A stretch of DNA of 64,000 nt from Rhizomys pruinosus (Eukaryota; Chordata; Mammalia; Rodentia; Spalacidae), in assembly GCA_009823505.1 (NCBI GenBank), contig VZQC01005555.1, forward strand, positions 841,528 to 905,527, read 5' to 3'. Below are positions 52,763-61,700 of this stretch, piece by piece (position 1 is the stretch's first letter; each line of letters starts with the position of its first letter). A model generated the notes under the pieces. It saw only the letters and a list, made by a program, of their open reading frames with translations, searched no databases and was not told the origin of the DNA. The translations under genes and the position numbers were made by a program.

Positions 52763-55700
52763 TCTTTTTGAGACAGGGTCTCCCCATAACCCCAGCTGGC
52801 CTGGAACTCACTCTGTAGACCAGGCTGGCCTTGAACTCAGAGATCCACCTGCCTCTGCCTCCCGAGTGCTAGGGTTAAAGGCGTATGCCACCATACCTGG
52901 CATTAAAGATGGTTCTTAGGTGCCATGTGAGTGCTGGAAATGGAACCTGAGTCCTTTGCAAGAGCAGTTGGTGCTCTTAAGTGCTGAGCCATCTCTGCAG
53001 CCCCTAAGGTCATTTTAATGCCTGGCTTTAAACTCTGTGATTGAGCCATTCTACAACTGCACATTAGAGGGGAAAGGAGTGACTTACTTCAGCTCCAGTT
53101 TACGCCACCGAAAGATCATTTGACTGACTAAATCAAGATGTTTCCGGAGAGACAAAGCTCGACTTGCATTCTCCTCCCAATCCTACAGAAACACAGAATG
53201 TGTTATTGCCTTTATTCAATCCTGTAATGACCTCTTCCCTCAATAACACCTCCGATTCTCCTTGAGAAAAAACTACTGGGGACTTAAAACAATTTTTAGT
53301 AACCATAAATTTACACCCAGTGTATTCAGCTCCAAGTTCTTTCTGGTCATGTGGCACAACTCCAGCAACACAGCAAAGCCTGAATAAACTCATCTGACCA
53401 TTTCCTGTCAAAGGGGGAGAGACCAGACAATTTGGAAGCTGTACAGGCAATGTGCTGGACAGGGTTAGTGTCAACTTGACACACCTGGTTGAGGGATCCT
53501 CAACTGGGGACTTGCCTCCATTGGACTGGCCTGTGGCCATGTCTGTGGGGCATTTTCTTGATTGTTGAGTGATGAGGGAGGGGCCAGGCCACTATGGGTG
53601 GTGCCATTCCTGAACAGAGTGTTGTGTATTGTTTCAGAAAGCAGGCTGAGCATGGACCAGGGGAGCAAGCCAGTAAGAAGCCTTCCTCCATGGCCTGTGC
53701 TTCAGCTCCTGCCTCCAGGTTCCTACCCTGAGTTCTTGTGTTGGCTCCCCAAATAATGAACTGACCCAGGACATGTGAGCCAAATAAACCCTTTCTTCCC
53801 CAAGCTGGTTTTGGTCAGAGTGATTTGTCACAGCAACTGAAAGCAAACTAGGACACACAGGTAGACACTGAGGCAGACTGAATGTCTGGATGTCCTGGAA
53901 ACACTGGATACAAGGTCCCACCCTGAAAACAGGGCACCATTAGCCATTTATACTGATCTCACCCCAAGCCAGCAAAAACAAGAATGGGAGCCTTTTGTCA
54001 AAATACCAAAACCTAAAACATCTTACTTGTGCCTTTGCCAGAAGGATCTCTAAGCCATTCAGGAACTTTGAGATGGGGCTGGAAAGTGGAAAACTACGAA
54101 TTCTGTCCATTATAACCAGCAGCTACAAGGTGAAACAAAACAAAACAGAATTTGGGTATCTCAGTAGAATTATGAGTGACTCAATGACATGAGTACTGAA
54201 AAGTTCTGGCAGTTTTATTCATTGCTTGAAAGCATCTCTGCCCCCTACATTTCAGGGTGTGGATCCTGACTGAAGGAAATCTTTCTTTTTCTTTTTGAGA
54301 CAGGGTCTCCCTTTAGTCCCAGCTGGCCTGGAGCTTGCTCTGTAGACCAGGTTGGCCTTGAACTCACAGAGATCCACCTGCTTCTGCCTCCCAAATGCTG
54401 GGATTAAAGGTGTGCGTCACCACACCCAGCCTAAGATGGTGTTTATCCACCATGTGGGTGCTGGGACTTGAACCCCAGTCCTCTACAAGAGCAGTTGGCT
54501 CTCTTAACTGCTGAGCCATCTCTCCAGCCCCAGGAAATCTTTCTTAAGTTGCATTATTCCGGAAATAAGATTGATACTAACAATTTTGTTCTCTATATAA
54601 ACAATTATTATAAAATTTGGGGGCTGAAGAGATGGCTCAGTGGCTTTTTTAAATTTAAATTATTTATTTATTTATTTATTTTTATGTGTAAGAGTGTACT
54701 GTCTGCATGTAGGTTGGTGCACCTGTGTCGTGCAATGCCGAGGTCAGAAGAGGGTGTTGGATTCCCCTGAAACTGGAGTTAAAGATGATTCTTAGCTACC
54801 ATGTGGGTGCTGGGAATTGAACCTGGGTCCTCTGCAAGAGCAGTTGGCACTCTTAACCGCCGAGCCATCTCTCTAGCCCTGGCTCAGTGGTTTATAGCAC
54901 ACACTGTTCTTCCAGAGGTCCGATTCCCAGCACCTACATTGGACAGCTCACAGTAGCCTGTAATTCCAGCACTGCATGCATGTGCACAAACCCACACACT
55001 GATACACAAGTATATACATAATCTGAAAAATGAGTTGAAACTACAAATCTTACATAAGGCTTATTTCTAATTCATTTAAGAAAACTTCATGAGGTTTTAG
55101 ACTGTGCGTGTGTAGGACAAACAGAACAACATGCCAGCATTTTCCTATGTGGACAGAAACTCCTGACAAAGAAAATGGAAACCCTAAACACCATTTATAT
55201 AAGAGCAAGACAGAACTGGCATGTTCATTCTGCAGTTAAGCAAGGAACATGCACGCTACTGGATCTTCAAGCCTTTACTTCTATGTACAAATGCCAAGTC
55301 AATATCCCTGGAGCTGGTGTGAGGCCACAAGCTCATTAGGGACCTTAGGCAATCCATTTCTTCCTAAGTGGCTGCCTTACCTGCTGAAGTGCAGGGTGCT
55401 CTGGCCAGTCCTGCAGCAAGTGACTGACGGCTTCTGAGAAGCCTTGAAGCACAGGTTGGCACTGCCGTGCTTCTACGACATTGGGATGCTGGTAGAAATC
55501 ATAGGGCCCATCAGGCTTCATCATGAGGTCAGAGGCTGCCTCCCCAAAAAGAGTGTTATAGGACAGAGTGCAGGCCAAAAGGTGGCTGCCCAAGAGTTGG
55601 TTATTCAGCTCAACTCCTGCAAAAGTAATAAAATCATGGCACAGTTAGCAAACTCAATATAGTGACCTAACAAGTTACGAATGTCAGAAACAATGAACCA

Positions 55701-58700
55701 ATTAATTAGTATTAATGAAAATGTCTCCCCAAGGCAAAAATAACCTATATAACTGTGACCCCAACAGCATAGTAGCAACCACATTCTCAGAAAGGAATGG
55801 GTGGAGTCTGATTTGATGCATTCAAACTTTTGTTTATATAACTTTTTGTAAGCAAAAAGGAAATGTAAAGCTGCTCTCCTACTTACATGAAGTACCTCAT
55901 GGGGCATGTAGGAACTGAGTTCCCAGTTTGTTCCCAAGAATATATAAAGTAGAGGTAAGGTAGCTTGGTGGCAAAACACTTGCCTAGCATGGTCAGTGAG
56001 ATACAGGGTTCATAAAAAACAACAAACCTCCATGACATCGTTAGAAAAGCACTAAGACTATGAGAGGGAAAGTGGAAATGATCTGATGAACAAAGACCAT
56101 GTAAATAAAATCCATATCCTTTTCCATAGGACTCCAATGAAAACCCCCATTATTGCAGAATTTCAAATCAATTTCTTAAACTCTTTAAGCAAGGAAGCTA
56201 GGAGCAGGGAACTAAGTGAACACAGGGAGCTCTTTGGCGTCACAGAGACAGCGATACCAGACATACTTATTTCAAGATCAAAAAGAAAACTTGGATACCC
56301 ATCAGAGGGTAGGAGTGTGTCACCAGAGATGCCCCGGTCTGGTAGCAGGACAGAAGCAGGCTGAGGTAGTGCTTTGTCTCGTGTGGTGGCACAGTCTGTT
56401 GGTACCAAAGGGAGCGAGCAAAGACGAGGCACAACTGCTGATGTATCAGCATCACTGCTTGCATTGAACTCTGGGAGAGGACTGCTGGGTCTGCAGCTGC
56501 CTCCTCCTCTTGTTCATCTGAAGCTCCTTTTTTCTCCTCTAGTGTTGGTTCCATTAAAATATCTGCAAAGTCCTACAAAGCATATTAACACAATTCACCT
56601 TGTTAAAATCAGCAGAGAATGAAGGAGGAAACAAGCAGCATGAACCATCAAGACAAAGACATAGAAACTCCACACAGGCAGGGGCAGTCAGGCAAGTCTG
56701 CTCAAGCAGATCCTGCCACTGTTGTGCTACCTTTTCATGCAGTGGGAACAGTTTCCTGAACTCCCATTCTTCCTCCTCTTCCTCACTGAAGGCTGTCCTG
56801 GAGCTCCTGCTCTGGTATCTGTACAGGCTGCTCTCTTGCTCTGCCTTCTCTTGAGCAATGCATTCCTGTTCATCCCACTCACTGACAATCTCCTGAAAAA
56901 GTCAAATGGGCAGAAAAAGGAGACCGCCTGTGTCTGCTAAGGCATTCACGAAACACACAGGCAAGATCACTAATTTTAGATGCTCACAAAAATCAAAGTA
57001 TCATGGTCTCAAGACAAAAGGCGGCATTTACAAAACAAAATTCCATGGAATAGAGCCAAAGAGGTCTCTTTCAAACAGTGTTATCTTTAACAAGTACTAT
57101 TAGTTTGCCCTTTATGTGTTAAAATTTCAAAGATCTAGAAGTTTGCTACGATAAAAAGTGGTAAACCTTTTTTGTTCAAGAGAGAGGGAGCTGGCACTTG
57201 GTGGGCACTACTGTAAGCTGCCCCAGGATTCAGGGAAGGAAAGAAACTAGGGTTGAAGGGGTCTAATCAGACAACATTAATTATGCTTTGTCAGACACTT
57301 CTTGAATGTCCTACCTTACATTCTTTTAAAAAAATTTTACTTATTTTTATGTGCATGGGTATATTGCCTGCATATATATAAGGGCAACCATGTCATACAA
57401 TGCCTACAGAGGTTGGAAGAGAGCATTGGATCCTCTGGAGTTACAGGTTGTTATCAGCCATCATGTGCATGCTGGGAATCAAACCTGGGTCCTCTATAAG
57501 AGCAGCCAGGGCTCTTAACTGCTAAGCCATCTCTCCAACCCAGATTTTAGGTTCTTAATAAGCAAAAACTATAAATGAAAGAAACCATCAAATGTATGTG
57601 TATGTTGTACATTTTTTGGTTTGGCTTTGTCATTTTTTTTTTTTTTGAGATTATGTCTCGTGTAGTCCAGGCTATCCTCAAGCTCCTTAAGTAGCTAAAA
57701 CTGGCCTTGAACTTCTGGGATTACAGGTGTGAGCCAGCACATCTACCCATCAAATTATTTTTCAGTGTTATGGAAACAGCATTTATCACTAAAAAAGAAA
57801 TTTAAATTAATTTATTTTATTTGTTCTTTTTTAAGACAGTGTCTCCCTGTAGCCCTAGCTAGCCTGGAACTCACAGAGATTTGCATGCCTCTGCCTCCCA
57901 ATGCTGGAATTAAAGACGTGCCCCAACACGCTTGGCAAGAGTAGATTTACTTTTAAAGACAGAGTGAGGATCTGAGTTTTCTGTCATGGTGCTGGCTGAG
58001 ACAGTCTCACGTAGAGAGGCGGCAGGAGCTGGGTGGAGCCAGAAGGATTCCTGATCTTCTTGCTGTTGCCAATAAGAATCTCTAAACCAGACCACAGCAT
58101 ATCGCCTTTAAAAAGTTAGAATGCCACAGACCTATATCCATAGGTACATGTTTAATATGCTTAAATGGCAAGATTAGATTTTTGTTTGTATTATCTTGTT
58201 TACAATGATACAAACTATTTTGGTTAATAAGAGGAATTTTCAAAACCAAAGATATAGCTGGGTGTGGTGGCACACAACTTTAACTTCAGCACTGGGGAGT
58301 CAGAGCCAGACAGATATCTGGGAGATCTGCATAGTAACTTCTAGGTTAGCTGGGGCTACAGGGAGACCCTGTCTCAGAAAAACAGACAACAAAACAAACT
58401 GATAAAACTACAAGGCAAAATCGCCATAAGCAAAGTGAAAAGACAACTGAAAAATGAAGAATCATTTGCACTATACATCTCAAATGCAGGCCTAGTATAG
58501 TTTTAAAAATAAAAAAAATTTTTTTTAAATGAGAAGAGTTAAGCATGCTGGCACACCTGTCATCTCAGCAGTCAGTAGGCTAAGGCAGGAGGAAGACTGA
58601 CAAGTTTGAGGAGTTTGGGCTATACAATGAACTCCAGGTTAGCCAGGACTACATACTAAGACCCTGTCTCAAAAAGTCAACCAAACGACAAAAAGAGGCG

Positions 58701-61700
58701 AACCAGGCTCCTCCTACTCCCTCCCCACCTAGGCCAAAGGAAAGAAGAAAGTAACAGATAAGAGAATGTCCATTTTCTAACCATTCTCTATTCCTGCAGC
58801 TCCCCTCAGGACAAAGCACAGGCAGGCTTCTTAGGCAGGCTTACCTGGCACAGATGTCTGAAGAGCAGCAGGGCTCTCTGGTCCAGCTCTCCCTTGCATA
58901 GCACATGGGAGCGCAGGTAAAGGAGGGCATTTATCAACAACTGCTCCCAGCTGGGACAAGGTTGACGGCCTTTGTCTTCTACCTCCTTTCCTCCCAAATG
59001 CCTGGCATTCAGTTTCCTAAGACCTTGCAGAACCTCCAGTGAGTTCACCGAGCATAAAGCGTCTGCATGAGTATGGTAGGTAGGGAAGGTGGGGCTCACA
59101 GATGGGAAAGCTAGCACAGCCATGGCCAGGGTCCCTAGCTTATCTGCACAGATTACACTGCTGTGGAGGGAGGCATGAACTTCAGATGCCACCAGCCTCA
59201 TGCCATGCTGCAATTGCAAGATGGATGCCTGTAGTGGAGTCACGATGTCTGGATACAAAGCATACTCCTCCACCAGCCGCTTCCTGAACTGGTGGTGTGA
59301 CTGCTGCCAAGAAGCCTCCTCCTTCAGAAGGTTCTGGAGCACTTGGGCAGACCTTGGTGCATCTGTGTGGAGGGCCTGTAAGAGCCGCATGAGAAGATCC
59401 TGAACAGCAGTGGCCTTGGCGATGCTAGTGATGTAGTGCTGGATCTCCTGCAGCAAAGATTCATAGGCAGGCAGCGGGGGTCTGAAGGCCTGTTTTTTCG
59501 ACAGGCTGTGGATTAAGCTCTCCAGCTGACTGATTCTTTGGCAAAGTAACCTGAAGGTAAAGTAACACAATATAAAAATTCTGTTAGAAGAGTAAGCTAT
59601 TTGGATTGGGACCTCAAATAGGAAAAGAGAATGAAGACATTCCTGCTAAGGAAAAATGTGAAGATAAACTTGGTTATGATGGTCATGAAAACGGGTAACC
59701 TCTTCAGAGCACCGATGGCATGCCACACGTGGTTAGCACTGTATAGACACTTATCTCATCAAAGCCTTGATACAGTTCCTTTGCTGTATGCTACGAACCC
59801 TAAGGCTTGATAACATTAAGTGATCTGCTTGACATCTACAGCTAAAGATCAAAAAAAGGATGCTGCACTTCCCAAGGCAACAGACCCACAGCCAAGAGCA
59901 GAAGAAAAACCAAAGTGTCCCTCATCATGTCCAACCTCCTCCACAGAAAAGTAGTTCTGGCTTCAACTATCCTGAGTGTGTTAATCCTCACCTTCAATAT
60001 CTCCCCCACCCCCAAAAGATTTCTTATTTTCAGTTACATGTGTATGTGTATATATGTCTCTGTATTGGTATGTGCACAAAACCCAGGTGCCAGTGGAGGC
60101 CAGAGGTGTGAGGCATGAGATCCACTGGAGGTGGGGTTACAGGCCGCCGTGAGCCTACAGATATGGGCACTATTCCCTAACTAGGATCCTCTGCAAGACT
60201 GGTATATGCTCTAACTACTAAGCCATCTCTCCAGCCTCAGCCTTCAACATATTTTTCCTTCCTTTTAAATATATCCCTTTTCTGACTAGAACAAAGGTTT
60301 TGTGATCTAATTGGTCATTTTGTTCAGAGATATACAATAGTACCACACTAACATAACCATAGTCAATGAGCCCCACCCCCATACATAATCGCTATGCCAC
60401 CTTACCTAATATGAGGATGAGAGTGGATGACAGTGACTTCATCGTCCAGGTCTCTTCCAGTCTGTAGGTGGGATGACAGGTTCCGGGTCTTCCACTCATG
60501 TTGCAGCTGGTGTAACTAATGGAAAAGAGAACAAAAGGTTGGCCGTTCCAGACCTGTGATGATACATACATGAGGACAATGTTCTGGGAGTAAATCAACA
60601 AGATAGAAGAAAACCTAAAGACCTGGATCACTCACCCCAGAGCTGTTAGGTGAAAGAAATAACTTATTCATGACATTACACTTTTGTCCAGTGGCTTAGC
60701 CTTCACCCGATATAATTTTCTTCCTCAAAATACACTGTGTGAATGAGTTTGTTTGCTATTCAAATGGCAGGGAATATTGTATCATTTGAATCTACTTGAT
60801 ACTTGAGTTGTAAGTAAGTGTCAAGTTCAAAGTCTGTACAGTTCAGGGATACTATTCCATTATTTAAGTTATCCAAGACCTAGTTCTGGATAGTGAGGGA
60901 TTTCACTATTTTTCTGACAATGCCCCATGTACTATCCCTACTTGCCCTCTGCTCGAGCCTAAGGAACTCTAAGGAAAAGACAGTCTTTACAAGACTCATA
61001 ACTTACAAGGTTGCATATATAGGGAGTGCGGGGGTGAAGAATCAGCCTTCATGTATCTGAACAGGCTTAAAAGGGAGTAAAGAGTAACACCGCAAGAAAA
61101 GTCAGAGTCAGGAAATAAGTGCAGGCCATAAACTCCTGCCCCCGTACCTCTTCTTGGGCATACTTGAGCTTGTATTCCCTCTTCACTGCAGGGTCGAAGC
61201 GTGCTTGGGGAAGCCAAGTCTGAATCTGAAGTAAGCCAAGGCTCACCCAGAGGCTTCCACGTTGGGCTGGCTCAGAAAGGCTCTGCTTACTCTCCCTTTT
61301 ACCAAAAAAGTGGTGCAGGGACGTAAGCAAGAGGCAGAGTAGTTCCTTGGGTAGCACTGCTTGACCACTCATGTCCTCCAGAGTTTGCCCTATGTGCTGG
61401 AAAGCCTGGCTGTCCCCAAGTAGCAGGTGTTCACAGTTCTGAATATATTCCCACTGCTGGGGCTCTGGGAGCAGCTCTGTGAGGCCTACTAGGTGCTGGC
61501 ACAGCACTAGCCCCTGGAGCTGAGAATCCGTGTGTCTGTGGGGACAACACAGCATTTAAGGTTGTATACTCAATTATACAGCCTCCTTGCACATACACAC
61601 AAAAATTATTTTAGGAAATAATGACTAAAGACTGTCCTATGGATATTTAGAGGTTAATTTCCATTCTCATGTAATATTGCATTATTTTGTAAGTACTGCT

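Noticed and set aside
57910..58095. Frame [17 protein letters not shown] as exon W5
   Set aside because: Its phase does not connect to W4 or W6, and it runs into a B1. The alternative 69-bp reading has a good donor and chains on both sides.
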